41,282 bases of DNA from a virus: IMG/VR virus record IMGVR_UViG_3300010354_000196, positions 1 to 41,282 of that record; one strand, given 5' to 3'. The notes beneath the pieces are model-generated. The model did no database searches and was not told where the DNA came from. It saw only the letters and a list, made by a program, of their open reading frames with translations. The position numbers and the translations under genes were made by a program. Within the stretch, counting starts at the first letter, position 1. Each line of letters begins with the position of its first letter. Below, in pieces: positions 8,604 to 16,356 of this stretch.

Positions 8604-9613
8604 CAGCGGGATTCAGCGACGGAAACAGACACCGTGTATTCGATGACCTTGAGGCCGCCTTCGATGCGGTTGGCAGCGGATGCTGAGGGTGCCGAGATGG
8701 GGAACAGATCGCCGGTGCTGGGGCGGGCCTGCACGGCAGCCTCAAACCACGTCTGGATGCCTGCCCAGCCGGGGGCGTTGGTGGTGCCTTCCACCTGGTA
8801 GACCTTGGTCGCAGCCAACGGGCCAGAGATGTAGCTGCGGCCTGTCGTGGTCAAGGCCAGCTGCGGAACGTCTTGGTAGGTTTCCGGCGGTTTGAGCAGC
8901 GTCAACACAACACCGCCAAGGGTGAAGGTGCCAAGGGCCGGGCGGTCATCGTTGCCAATCTCCTGCGACCGCAGGGCCACGGCAAGCGCCTGATTGGCGT
9001 CCACCAGTTCGCAGGAGGCCTGCAGGTAGATGCCGACCTGCTCCGCGCTGGGGGCGGTGGAGAACCAGCAGGGAACGCTGATCCAGCTCTGGCCATTGGT
9101 GCTGGCCGTGAGATTGATGGTGGTGCCTACGTCCTGGGCGACGACCGAGTCCGGGTCATCAATGCGGGCATCCCGCCAGGCCTCGTAGACGGACACCAGC
9201 GCTTGCCACTGCGTCTTGGTCAGCAGCCCCGAGACTTGCCACTTCCGCGCGGTGAGGCCCTGGCGCGTGTTGGTTTCGTCGTAGCCGAAGGGCTGCGCGG
9301 CGAGGTTGCGATCAATGCTCAGGGTGCCGATGGTGACGCGACCCACGGCACTGGGGCCGATGGATGCGGCGATGCCGGTGAGGGCAAGGCTGCCAGGGGA
9401 TGCGGTGAGGCGCCTTGTGGCCCTGAGCCCTGCGGCGATGCCTGTGAGGGCATAGGTGCCTGCGGCGGCGGCAATGAAACGCCCTAGGCGGGCAGCGTTG
9501 CCTGTGACCGTGAAGGTGCCCTTGGCGGCGGTCAGCTGGCGATTACGGGGGAAGGTTGCAGCCTGCCCTGTGACCGTGAAGGTGCCCTTACCGCCGGAGA
9601 TGTAGTGGTTCAT
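8603..9613 (-). CDS. Minor tail protein with N-terminal VTG repeats (336 aa)
   Basis: Residues 1-90 contain four copies of a repeat built on G-T-F-x-V-T-G-x-A-A (GTFTVTGQAATF, GTFTVTGNAARL, GTYALTGIAAGL, GSLALTGIAASI), the same repeat as in the truncated gene at the left edge. Residues 100-336 form a distinct domain (TARKWQVSGLLTKTQWQ, YLQASCELVDANQAL) resembling distal-tail proteins. ATGA overlap with the tape measure stop places it as the first gene after tape measure, where distal tail proteins normally lie. The repeat fusion is the odd element. Confidence 0.7.
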   Translation of the reverse strand: MNHYISGGKGTFTVTGQAATFPRNRQLTAAKGTFTVTGNAARLGRFIAAAAGTYALTGIAAGLRATRRLTASPGSLALTGIAASIGPSAVGRVTIGTLSIDRNLAAQPFGYDETNTRQGLTARKWQVSGLLTKTQWQALVSVYEAWRDARIDDPDSVVAQDVGTTINLTASTNGQSWISVPCWFSTAPSAEQVGIYLQASCELVDANQALAVALRSQEIGNDDRPALGTFTLGGVVLTLLKPPETYQDVPQLALTTTGRSYISGPLAATKVYQVEGTTNAPGWAGIQTWFEAAVQARPSTGDLFPISAPSASAANRIEGGLKVIEYTVSVSVAESR

Positions 9614-11364
9614 GCGACACCCCCGAGCACGTCACCAGAGACCGCAGCAAGGCCGTCTGAGGCGACGTTGACGACTACCTGCCAGTCCTTTTCAGCCAGG
9701 CTGATCAGCGGCGACTGGACGGCATTGAGGGCGCCAACCAGATCTTTGCCTGCTGCGTCGAAAGTCTTGGTTGCAGCCAGCACGCCACGGGCTGAGCCCC
9801 CGATGCTCAGCAGTTCCTCCGGCGTGGTGTTGAACCCAACCACGTCCCCCCGGAAGATGCCGGCCTTCTGCGCGGCCTGGATGTCCTTCCGCGCATTGTC
9901 GGTTAGCTGCCGCTGAATCTGCGGGGTGAGGAACTTGAAAGCGCCCTCAAGAGAACCACGGAGGGCCTCGCCGGCGCCTTTGAAGCGCTCGGCCGCGCTG
10001 ATCAAGCTGTCAGCGGCGATCCTGCCGCCTTCCCCAAGCGCGGACTTGATCTGCTCGGCGTCCTTCTTGGCAATGTCGCCAAGCCTTTGCTTAAGACCGG
10101 CAATCTCTATCCCGGCGTCAGCATACGCAGGGCTATTAACATCAAGGTTGCTTTGCTTGCCTTGCAACTCCTTGATCTTGTCGTTGATCTTGGTTGCAGT
10201 GTTAAGGCGCTGTTTGTCGGTTTCCAGCAACGCTCGCGCGGCTGCGGCCTCCGCCTCCGTTTGAGCGGTGCGGTCTGGATAGCGGGCCCGCCAGATCTTG
10301 GCCAGCTCCCGGAAACGCTCAAGCACGCTGCCGACCTGCTCTGGCTTTGCTAGTCCGATGTTGTTGATGCCCTCTAGCTTTTGAGCATCAAAGAACAGGG
10401 CGTTAGCCTGCTTGTCGGTGAGATTCAGCTGCTGCTGCGTTTGCTTGAGCACGGCGACGGCATCTAGCGCCTCTTGCTTGAAAATGCCAAAGCTGCCGAG
10501 TGCACCGGTGCCGAACCCAAGACGGTCGGCGCTCATCTTGCTTCCCTGCACCTCCAGAATCTGACTGAGCACCTTGACCCCCTCAATCACCTGGGGCAGG
10601 AGGTTTTGCCCAAACGACGTTTGGAGATCTTTCCAAGCGTTGCCGAGCTTCTGGAAGTTTTGGGCCGCTGTCGGCGCACCCCCTGCAGCCGCTGTTAGCT
10701 CGTTAAGCCCCTTGGTCAAGGCCGGGAAGAATTGATCAGAGGTGAGGCGGCCAGTCTCTACCAGCTTAATCAGCTCCTGCTGTGTCAACCCCAATCCCTT
10801 TGCAGCAGCACCGAAGGCGATTGGCAGTCGCTCCCCAAGCTGGCCGCGCAGTTCTTCCATCTGCACGGTGCCCTTAGAGGCGATCTGCTGCAGGGCCAGC
10901 AGGCTGCCGCTCAACTCGTCATTACTCAGACCAAGCGCTTGAGCGGACTTTGCGACAGCAGCGAACAGATCCTCCTGCACTTTCAGCGGCGTTCCTGCGG
11001 CGGTTGCCGCTGCCGTGAAGCTGCCAAAGGTGCCGGCCAAGGTCGTGAAGCTGAGTCCAAGCTGATCCGCGAGGCCACGTGTCACACCGAGGGCACGCGC
11101 TGCACCCTGTTCACCAAGGGTGTTGGACAGCTTACGGGTGATCGTTTCCAGCTCAACAGCGGAATCAATCGAGCCCTTGAGGAAATTGACGGCAGTGACG
11201 CCAAGGCCAAAGGTGGCAATGGCACTGGAGACAGAACGGGCAAAGCTATTGCCGACTTGGACTCCTTCAGTTGCGGCAACCCGCTTAGCCTGATCAAGCC
11301 CAGCACGAAACGGCCCCTCGTCAATGCCAAGGACTAGGACGGCATTGCCAAGCGTTTCCGCCAC
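9610..11364 (-). CDS. Tape measure protein (584 aa)
   Basis: Starts at GTG 11364 (MAETLGNAVLVLGIDEG). Residues about 70-230 match the tape measure N-terminal domain (ETITRKLSNTLGEQG, MEELRGQLGERLPIAFGAAA, TSDQFFPALTKGL). The middle is helical and coiled-coil (KQRLNTATKINDKIKELQG). The protein sets tail length during siphovirus tail assembly; at about 1.5 Å per residue it would give a tail near 90 nm, which is short. The GTG lies 18 nt after the minus-strand half of the palindrome at 11381-11403. Immediately upstream is an inverted two-gene module. Confidence 0.88.
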   Translation of the reverse strand: MAETLGNAVLVLGIDEGPFRAGLDQAKRVAATEGVQVGNSFARSVSSAIATFGLGVTAVNFLKGSIDSAVELETITRKLSNTLGEQGAARALGVTRGLADQLGLSFTTLAGTFGSFTAAATAAGTPLKVQEDLFAAVAKSAQALGLSNDELSGSLLALQQIASKGTVQMEELRGQLGERLPIAFGAAAKGLGLTQQELIKLVETGRLTSDQFFPALTKGLNELTAAAGGAPTAAQNFQKLGNAWKDLQTSFGQNLLPQVIEGVKVLSQILEVQGSKMSADRLGFGTGALGSFGIFKQEALDAVAVLKQTQQQLNLTDKQANALFFDAQKLEGINNIGLAKPEQVGSVLERFRELAKIWRARYPDRTAQTEAEAAAARALLETDKQRLNTATKINDKIKELQGKQSNLDVNSPAYADAGIEIAGLKQRLGDIAKKDAEQIKSALGEGGRIAADSLISAAERFKGAGEALRGSLEGAFKFLTPQIQRQLTDNARKDIQAAQKAGIFRGDVVGFNTTPEELLSIGGSARGVLAATKTFDAAGKDLVGALNAVQSPLISLAEKDWQVVVNVASDGLAAVSGDVLGGVA

Positions 11365-11380
11365 ACCACCACAGCTGTTC

Positions 11381-11403
11381 CCTTAGCTTGCCGGAAACCT
11401 AGG
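11381..11403. promoter_or_regulatory. Palindromic double motif A between divergent genes
   Basis: The sequence reads CCTTAGCTTGCC followed directly by GGAAACCTAGG, so two motif A half-sites point outward from a TGCCGG centre. The minus half ends 18 nt before the tape measure GTG (11364). The plus half runs to within 3 nt of the ATG at 11406. This is one of two places where the motif forms a full dyad; the other is 40948-40967. Confidence 0.6.
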
Positions 11404-11405
11404 CC

Positions 11406-11810
11406 ATGACTAGCGCCATCGCCTTTCTGGCCAATGCCTCGGCAGTCTTTGACGTGCCCACGGCAGGGACACTGACCGACCCGACGACAGGCAACGTGGT
11501 GCCCAATACGACGACGGTGACGGTGAGCCTGTACCTGCGCGGGCAGGGTGGCAGTGCCCCATCCCTCAGCGAGTTCCCCGGTGTGGGCGTTGAAGACGAC
11601 GTGCTGGAGGGCTATGCCGTGAGCCCCCAGACCCTCGATAGCCGCATCGTGCCCGGTGTGCGTGGGACGCTGACCTTCGGCGCCGATGACCCGGTGCCCT
11701 GTGAAGTGGCCGCTGCGCGGTATCCGTTCGGCAGTACCGGGTTTCTGGGGGAGACGCTGCAGGGGATCCTCGGGGACAAGATCAGGCTCTCCCGCTACAG
11801 CCAGCGATGA
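11406..11810 (+). CDS. Phage head-tail neck/connector region protein (134 aa), inverted
   Basis: Starts MTSAIAFLANASAVFDV; beta-rich, with SLYLRGQGGSAPSLSEFPG and a C-terminus LGDKIRLSRYSQR. It couples to the next gene through an ATGA overlap. Position between tail tube and tape measure, and pairing with a gp10-like protein, suggest a neck or stopper role. That is inference; I do not recognise the family. The gene runs opposite to all surrounding structural genes, with motif A almost touching its start codon. Confidence 0.6.
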   Translation: MTSAIAFLANASAVFDVPTAGTLTDPTTGNVVPNTTTVTVSLYLRGQGGSAPSLSEFPGVGVEDDVLEGYAVSPQTLDSRIVPGVRGTLTFGADDPVPCEVAAARYPFGSTGFLGETLQGILGDKIRLSRYSQR

Positions 11811-12232
11811 CCACAGTCCGCACCAGCTACCGGCTCCAGGGGTGGAACGCGACACAGCTCAAGCTGCGCATCCCGGCCATCCTCACGGCCTACGGCAAAG
11901 CAGTCGGGGACGAGTTTCAGGAGCAAATCAAGCTAGTCCAGTACCCCTGGCCACGGCGCACCTACCGGAAGAACGGCACCATCGAAGAAAGCCCGCGCGA
12001 CATCGTGGACCTTGGCGGCTTCCTGCGGTCCCAGCGCCGCGAGCGCGTCAACGCCACCACCCTGCGCTTCAGCTGGAACACCCCCTACGCCTCGCTGATC
12101 TTCAGCGGGTACACCACCAACCGTGGCAACGTCTGCCCGCCCCGCAACTGGATCAAACCGGCCCTAGACGCGCAGCCGCTGGATCGGTTCTTCGCTGACC
12201 AGTGGAAAGCCCTGGCACGCCGGTCGCTGTGA
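11807..12232 (+). CDS. HK97 gp10-like tail completion/connector protein (141 aa), inverted
   Basis: The segment PRDIVDLGGFLRSQRRERV then LRFSWNTPYASLIFSGYTT is the hallmark of the HK97 gp10 / neck protein family (P-R-x-I-V-D-x-G-x-L-R-x-S-Q followed by W-x-x-Y-A-x-x-x-x-x-G). These proteins join heads to tails. It is transcribed opposite to the adjacent capsid and tail genes and converges on the tail tube gene, with a terminator hairpin 8 nt past its stop. Confidence 0.75.
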   Translation: MTTVRTSYRLQGWNATQLKLRIPAILTAYGKAVGDEFQEQIKLVQYPWPRRTYRKNGTIEESPRDIVDLGGFLRSQRRERVNATTLRFSWNTPYASLIFSGYTTNRGNVCPPRNWIKPALDAQPLDRFFADQWKALARRSL

Positions 12233-12236
12233 CATG

Positions 12237-12262
12237 AAAAGCCCCCGGCGTGAACCGGGGGC
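12237..12262 (-). terminator. Rho-independent terminator for the leftward head/tail-tube transcript
   Basis: On the minus strand an 8-bp perfect GCCCCCGG/CCGGGGGC stem with a 6-nt loop is followed by TTTT. It sits between the convergent tail tube gene and the gp10-like gene. On the plus strand the stem lacks a T-run, so it should stop mainly leftward transcription. This separates the head operon from the tape measure operon. Confidence 0.75.
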
Positions 12263-12285
12263 GTGCGTCCTACTCCCTAGCTTGC

Positions 12286-13044
12286 TCAGCTCACCGTGGC
12301 CACCGTGAACTGAGGCAGCACGTCAGACCCTGCATCGCCCACAGTGCCTGCGGCCACGGTCAGGATGTCGCCAACCTTGTAGTTGGTGCCGCCAGCCACG
12401 ATAGTCGGCGCTGCACTCACGGTGCCGCCGCCTGCCACCACAATGTCTGCCGTGGCGCTGCGGCCACTGCCCACACCTTGGCCAGGGGTCACGCCAATGA
12501 GCGACACGCCGCTGTAAGTGGCGGGGGTCAGGCCGCTGCCGTTGGTGGTGACGGTCAGGGTGGCGATGGGGTTGCCCTGCGGATACCAGATCAGACTTCC
12601 ATACCCGCGGAAAGTGAAGCTGACAGTCGCTACATCGCCAGCCTGCACACTCTCTTGGAATCCCTCAACAAAGGCAATGCCGCTGTGGATCTCAGCGTTG
12701 TCACCGCTGCCATCCTTCACCGGAGACACGCGATAGACCCGCAGCGCAGTCCCGGCAGCGCCACCCAGCCATGCCGACTTGAGCAGCTTGTAGCCGGCAT
12801 CCCCGAGGGCCAGGTTCATTGAGGCGGGGACACTCCACCCAATGTTGGTCATCAGGGGGTTTTTCCACCCGTACTCTGATGCGTAGTCCAGAGGCGCATC
12901 GGTAGAGTCGGTGCTGCCGTCAATGCTGGCGTTGGTGAGGGAAAGAACCTGCGTCAGGCCCGAGCTGGAAGTGGGGGCACTAGAGGCGGTGGTGCCAAGC
13001 CCTACATAAAGCTCGTAATCAAGGGCTGTGAAATACCCGGACAT
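12286..13044 (-). CDS. Major tail tube protein with C-terminal Ig-like/fibre domain (252 aa)
   Basis: Residues 1-165 (YFTALDYELYVGLGTT, LTNASIDGSTDSTDAPLDY, HSGIAFVEGFQESVQAGD) follow the pattern of siphovirus tail tube proteins. Residues 165-252 form a separate Gly/Val-rich domain (GQGVGSGRSATADIVVAGG, GGTNYKVGDILTVAAG) typical of exposed tail-surface domains, comparable to the C-terminal Ig domain of lambda gpV. The ATG lies 18 nt after a motif A copy. A motif-A-like GAGCAAGCTAG follows its stop, just ahead of the terminator. Confidence 0.75.
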   Translation of the reverse strand: MSGYFTALDYELYVGLGTTASSAPTSSSGLTQVLSLTNASIDGSTDSTDAPLDYASEYGWKNPLMTNIGWSVPASMNLALGDAGYKLLKSAWLGGAAGTALRVYRVSPVKDGSGDNAEIHSGIAFVEGFQESVQAGDVATVSFTFRGYGSLIWYPQGNPIATLTVTTNGSGLTPATYSGVSLIGVTPGQGVGSGRSATADIVVAGGGTVSAAPTIVAGGTNYKVGDILTVAAGTVGDAGSDVLPQFTVATVS

Positions 13045-13062
13045 GATTGGCAGTCGTTTGGC

Positions 13063-13072
13063 TTAGCTTGCC
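13063..13072 (-). promoter_or_regulatory. Motif A copy (GGCAAGCTAA)
   Basis: The minus strand reads GGCAAGCTAAGCCAAA. It covers the last codons and TAA stop of the sigma-like gene and lies 18 nt before the tail tube ATG. Its downstream flank (GCCAAA) matches the copy before the portal gene. Confidence 0.6.
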
Positions 13073-13674
13073 GCCGCCAGTTCCCGCTCCTCCTCAGCCT
13101 CCAGCCATTCCATGGGCGACGGCCGCTGATCGCAGTGCAGTTCCCAGTCTTGAACGTCGTGCCCGATGCCTGAGGTGGCCAGCAGGCTCTCCTGTAGCTC
13201 CTGCAGGCTGCAGCCGAGGGCCTCGGTGACCTGCTGCGGTGTCATGCCAGAGGCTGCCAGCTTGCGTGCCTTGCTGCCCCGCTCGCGCACGACGGGGGGC
13301 GCTGCGATCTGGAAGCCGTGGTCCCGGAGGTAGTGCATGATCTCGCCCTCCACAAAGCGGCCTAGGAGAGTGCTGAGCTTGTAGGGCTCACCGTTGGCAG
13401 GGTTCAGCTTGGTGGGGTCGTAGCTGCGGAAGGTGCGCAGGAAGGCCACGTCCACCAGGGACGAGATCACGTCCCTCTCCAGGACTGGAAACTTCCTGCT
13501 CATCTTGGCGGTGAACTTCCAAGCCAGCCCGATGTTGGCGGCGTAGAGCTTCCCAAAGGCCCGCCGTTCCTCCCTTGTGAAGGGCCGCTCTAGGTGGTCG
13601 CGTTCTCGCCACCGATCCTCCTCAAAGCCAAGGCCCGTCAGGAGTGTGAGCTGGTTGCGGTCTTTGCGGGCCAT
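13063..13674 (-). CDS. Phage-encoded sigma-70-like RNA polymerase sigma factor (203 aa)
   Basis: Residues about 35-120 have the sigma region 2 pattern: LYAANIGLAWKFTAKMSRKF (2.1), ERDVISSLVDVAFLRTFRSYDPTK (2.2), then LSTLLGRFVEGEIMHYLRDHG (2.3-2.4, compare FstyA...irgEI.hylRd). Residues about 125-170 (VVRERGSKARKLAASGMTPQQVTEALG) look like a region 3/4 helix-turn-helix. Length fits a small group 3/4 alternative sigma. It would redirect host RNA polymerase to phage promoters. It lies inside the head-gene operon, 6 nt after the connector gene, which suits late timing. A host-like group 3 sigma acquired by the phage is my reading. Confidence 0.8.
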   Translation of the reverse strand: MARKDRNQLTLLTGLGFEEDRWRERDHLERPFTREERRAFGKLYAANIGLAWKFTAKMSRKFPVLERDVISSLVDVAFLRTFRSYDPTKLNPANGEPYKLSTLLGRFVEGEIMHYLRDHGFQIAAPPVVRERGSKARKLAASGMTPQQVTEALGCSLQELQESLLATSGIGHDVQDWELHCDQRPSPMEWLEAEEERELAAAS

Positions 13675-13680
13675 GGCCCA

Positions 13681-14238
13681 TCAGCCACGGAACACCCTGA
13701 TGCTACCGGAACTGCCTTTGGGAACCGAAGTGGTCAATACACCGAGGGTTCCGACAAGGGAGGGCACCACCGTGAGGCAGTTGAGCACGGTGGGCGCACC
13801 GCCCTGGCGGAAGGTGACGGACACCACGTCCACGCTGGCGCTCTGCAGGCTGCTGTTGGGGATTCCGGGGATCAGCTCCCCCAGTGCCGTGTTGCTGCCT
13901 CTGAGCAAGGTGGGGGCTGCCAGCAGCGCATTGGCCAGGTCAAAGCACGCCTGCTCCACCTGTTCGGGAATGGTGGTGCTGCTCAGGGCCACACCGTCCA
14001 GGGTGATGCCGCTGCGGGGCCATCCGAGGGCCTGGGTGGATGATGCGCGATCGCCGATCCACTCCAGCTCGTCCAGATACCGGGTGGCACTGATGACGGC
14101 CCGGCCCTTGTCATCGGTGGTGGCAGACGACCAGGCCAGGGTGCCTAGCTGCAGGTTGGCGATGGTGTCACCGCCTGCAACCGTGAGGTAGGAGTTGGCA
14201 GAGGCAGAGCCTGCCGTGGCGGTGACGGTGACGGTCAT
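13681..14238 (-). CDS. Head-tail connector adaptor, DnaT-like-domain family (185 aa)
   Basis: Residues about 15-110 carry the pattern SYLTVAGGDTIANLQLG, KGRAVISATRYLDELEWIGDR, QALGWPRSGITLDG, IPEQVEQACFDLANALL. This matches the phage head completion / 'DnaT-like' adaptor family that binds the portal ring. Residues 110-185 are beta-rich. The start overlaps the stop of the 42-residue gene upstream (ATGA). The order minor head protein, basic protein, small ORF, adaptor is normal for siphoviruses. The coding sequence contains one motif B copy at 13717-13730. Confidence 0.75.
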   Translation of the reverse strand: MTVTVTATAGSASANSYLTVAGGDTIANLQLGTLAWSSATTDDKGRAVISATRYLDELEWIGDRASSTQALGWPRSGITLDGVALSSTTIPEQVEQACFDLANALLAAPTLLRGSNTALGELIPGIPNSSLQSASVDVVSVTFRQGGAPTVLNCLTVVPSLVGTLGVLTTSVPKGSSGSIRVFRG

Positions 14239-14363
14239 GGCTTCTGGATGCGCTTCACGGTGCCATTAGGGCGGACCTTGAGCAGCTCGTGTCGATGGGG
14301 TTCGCCGGCCTTGGGCTGCAGGAGCTTGCCTACGGCCACGATGCTGTCCTGATAGGTGGCCAT
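14235..14363 (-). CDS. Small conserved-looking head-region protein (42 aa)
   Basis: Frame MATYQDSIVAVGKLLQP to TVKRIQKP. The start overlaps the upstream stop as TGATG and the stop overlaps the adaptor ATG as ATGA. This tight coupling on both sides supports translation. It is basic at its C-terminus. No known domain. Confidence 0.55.
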   Translation of the reverse strand: MATYQDSIVAVGKLLQPKAGEPHRHELLKVRPNGTVKRIQKP

Positions 14364-15016
14364 CACTTCTTGCCCCGCTTCTTCTTGCCGCCGCCACCAT
14401 TGGCCGCGTAGTAGTCAATGGCGGCCCGTGCCACCTTCTCCGACCGGACCCGATTCTTGCTTGGCGCGGTCATTGCCCGCTCGAGGTTGCGATTGGCGCG
14501 AGCCATGGGGGTCTTGCCCTTGCCGCTCAGCTTCCGTCCTTCAAGGCGGCGGTTGTTGACATCCGCTGCGGCCATCTGGCTGGCACGACGGTCACGGCTC
14601 TTGGGAGGAGCTTTTGGGGCAGCCTTTGCCGCAGGCTTGGCAGTTGCAGGAGGCGCCGGCTTGCTGGCCTTGACACGCACACGCGCCACCTGACGCGGAG
14701 AGACTCCGACTGTGCCCATAGATGCAGAGGTCCGGGGGCCAGAGCCCTTGCCGGTGTACATGATCCGCTTCTGACTGCGCAGACCGCCAGCACGCTCCTG
14801 GGCACCCTTGCCACCGGCAAAGCCCTTGGCCTTGACGCGGCCGCCAATGGCCGTAGTGCCCTTGGCCTTCAGGTCAGCAGCGCGGGCGGAGTTGGTCTTG
14901 CGGGTGGTTGCAGCTTTGTTGCCGCCGCCCTTGCTGGCGCCACCGCCACCGCCACCAGTAGATGCGAACTTGCCGTTCTTGTCCCTGTTGTACTTCCTGC
15001 CCCCACCCTTGGCCAT
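14363..15016 (-). CDS. Basic GRF(A/S)S-family phage protein, copy 1 (217 aa)
   Basis: N-terminus MAKGGGRKYNRDKNGKFAST, then a Gly/Ala/Lys-rich low-complexity body strongly enriched in Lys and Arg, ending GGGKKKRGKK. The N-terminal signature (R/K-x-Y-x-R-D-x-x-G-x-F-A/S-S) is shared with three other genes here (20640-21302, 33891-34343, 40984-end). Probably disordered and nucleic-acid binding by charge. Proteins of this look occur next to phage head genes. Motif A lies 18 nt before the ATG. Confidence 0.7.
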   Translation of the reverse strand: MAKGGGRKYNRDKNGKFASTGGGGGGASKGGGNKAATTRKTNSARAADLKAKGTTAIGGRVKAKGFAGGKGAQERAGGLRSQKRIMYTGKGSGPRTSASMGTVGVSPRQVARVRVKASKPAPPATAKPAAKAAPKAPPKSRDRRASQMAAADVNNRRLEGRKLSGKGKTPMARANRNLERAMTAPSKNRVRSEKVARAAIDYYAANGGGGKKKRGKK

Positions 15017-15034
15017 TGGTCCAGCTCGATTGCC

Positions 15035-15044
15035 TTAGGTTGCC
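15035..15044 (-). promoter_or_regulatory. Motif A copy (GGCAACCTAA)
   Basis: GGCAACCTAA encodes the last residues (Ala-Thr) and TAA stop of the gp7-like gene and lies 18 nt before the ATG of GRF(A/S)S copy 1. It is preceded by GGCGCC, so GGCGCCGGCAACC is partly dyad. Confidence 0.6.
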
Positions 15045-16102
15045 GGCGCCTGCCATAGCTTCACCGCACGATCCAGGCCAATGCGCTTCACCGGGCGCCC
15101 CTCGCGGTCACTGCCGAGCAGCTGGTCCCCGATGCGTTTGCCGAAGATGGCGCGGGTGGTTTCAGGGTTGGCGCGGATCCAGTCCACGGTGGCGGCCTTG
15201 AAGCTCAGCGCGCCCTCTCCACGGTCGCCCTCGGTGGGACGCTTGGGCTGCACCTTGCGGCCGCTGGGGGCCGTCATGTCCTCATTGCGCCACTTGTTTG
15301 GTAGGACGTAGCAGCGGCAGTTCATGTGCGGCGACACCTTCGCCCTGCCGTCCCAGTAGGCCCCCGGCTCCCCGAACTGATACCGCTTGCCGTCCAGCCC
15401 CAGACAGATCGGGCACACGGCAGAGTCCAGCGTGGCCGTCCACACCAGGCCATCCTCTCCCAGCCAATCTGGGTCCGTCTCAACCTCATAGATGGCCATC
15501 TGGGCAGCGGATCCAACCTCATGCACGCCGGTCCTGATGATCGCCTCCACGTTGTTTGAGGTCGTGCGAACAACGGCATCCGCATAGGTGGCCGCCACTT
15601 CCCCGCCCAGATCGCTCATGCCCAACCGGATCAGGCGTTCCATCCTGTCGCTCACCATCAGGGGCACCGAGATGCGCAGGGTGTCGGCCAGGGTCTTGCC
15701 GCCCACCACCGCCTGATTGATCGCCTGATTCACCAGCCCCTGCGACGCTGCCACCGCACCGGGGTTGCTCAGCGCCCCGCCGGATAGCTCCACCATCTGG
15801 CGAGCGAACTCCAGCTGCTGCGCAAAGAACGGCGTCAGCGCCTGCTGCAACGCCTCGATCTGCGGCACGCCCCAGGACCGCTGCACGCTGTTGGCAACGG
15901 CTGTGACAAGCCTGCGGATCTGCTCATCACGCCCCGGCCCAGGCGACATGATGCCCGAGGTATCCAGCGTGCGCTGAATCCCCGTGAGGGTCTGGCGCAG
16001 GGCCTTGAGAGCATCCTGCACCAGCCCATCTTCCAGGCGCTTCTGACTCAGCGCATTGCGCAGGAACGCCTCAATCTGATCCGGCAGATTCGGATCAGCC
16101 AT
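15035..16102 (-). CDS. Minor head protein, SPP1 gp7 / Mu F family (355 aa)
   Basis: The C-terminal half carries the family's zinc-binding signature: DSAVCPICLGLDGKRY, then SPHMNCRCYVLP (C-x2-C ... H-x2-C-x-C). This follows the helical segment TGVHEVGSAAQMAIYEVE. The N-terminal half is helical with many Gln/Arg. These proteins sit inside the head near the portal and help packaging and ejection. The last codons overlap motif A. It precedes GRF(A/S)S copy 1 in transcription order. Confidence 0.82.
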   Translation of the reverse strand: MADPNLPDQIEAFLRNALSQKRLEDGLVQDALKALRQTLTGIQRTLDTSGIMSPGPGRDEQIRRLVTAVANSVQRSWGVPQIEALQQALTPFFAQQLEFARQMVELSGGALSNPGAVAASQGLVNQAINQAVVGGKTLADTLRISVPLMVSDRMERLIRLGMSDLGGEVAATYADAVVRTTSNNVEAIIRTGVHEVGSAAQMAIYEVETDPDWLGEDGLVWTATLDSAVCPICLGLDGKRYQFGEPGAYWDGRAKVSPHMNCRCYVLPNKWRNEDMTAPSGRKVQPKRPTEGDRGEGALSFKAATVDWIRANPETTRAIFGKRIGDQLLGSDREGRPVKRIGLDRAVKLWQAPAT

Positions 16103-16107
16103 CTAGC

Positions 16108-16356
16108 TCAGCCCCGGTTGGCTTTGTAGGCAACGACCTTGCCGCTGCTCAGGGTGACGCTTGAGAACTGGCCATCAATGAAGCCGCCGGCAGGGATGGG
16201 CACGGTGGCAAAGGTGCTGCCCGATGCCCCGCGAACCGTGGCCGCGCTGATCGTTGCAGCTGCCACCGCGTACAGCCGGCAGAACGCCCCGGTGTGCGCT
16301 GCGGTGTCATCGATGTACTCAAACCCCTGGTCAAGCAGGATGTCACTCGCGCTCAT
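16108..16356 (-). CDS. Small head-region protein (82 aa)
   Basis: MSASDILLDQGFEYIDD, then Ala/Thr/Ser-rich beta strands (STFATVPIPAGGFIDGQFSSV), ending KVVAYKANRG. A convincing Shine-Dalgarno AAGGAGG lies about 8 nt before the ATG, unusual for this window. A motif A copy lies 30 nt upstream. The composition suggests a capsid cement or fibre element. Function unproven. Confidence 0.65.
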   Translation of the reverse strand: MSASDILLDQGFEYIDDTAAHTGAFCRLYAVAAATISAATVRGASGSTFATVPIPAGGFIDGQFSSVTLSSGKVVAYKANRG

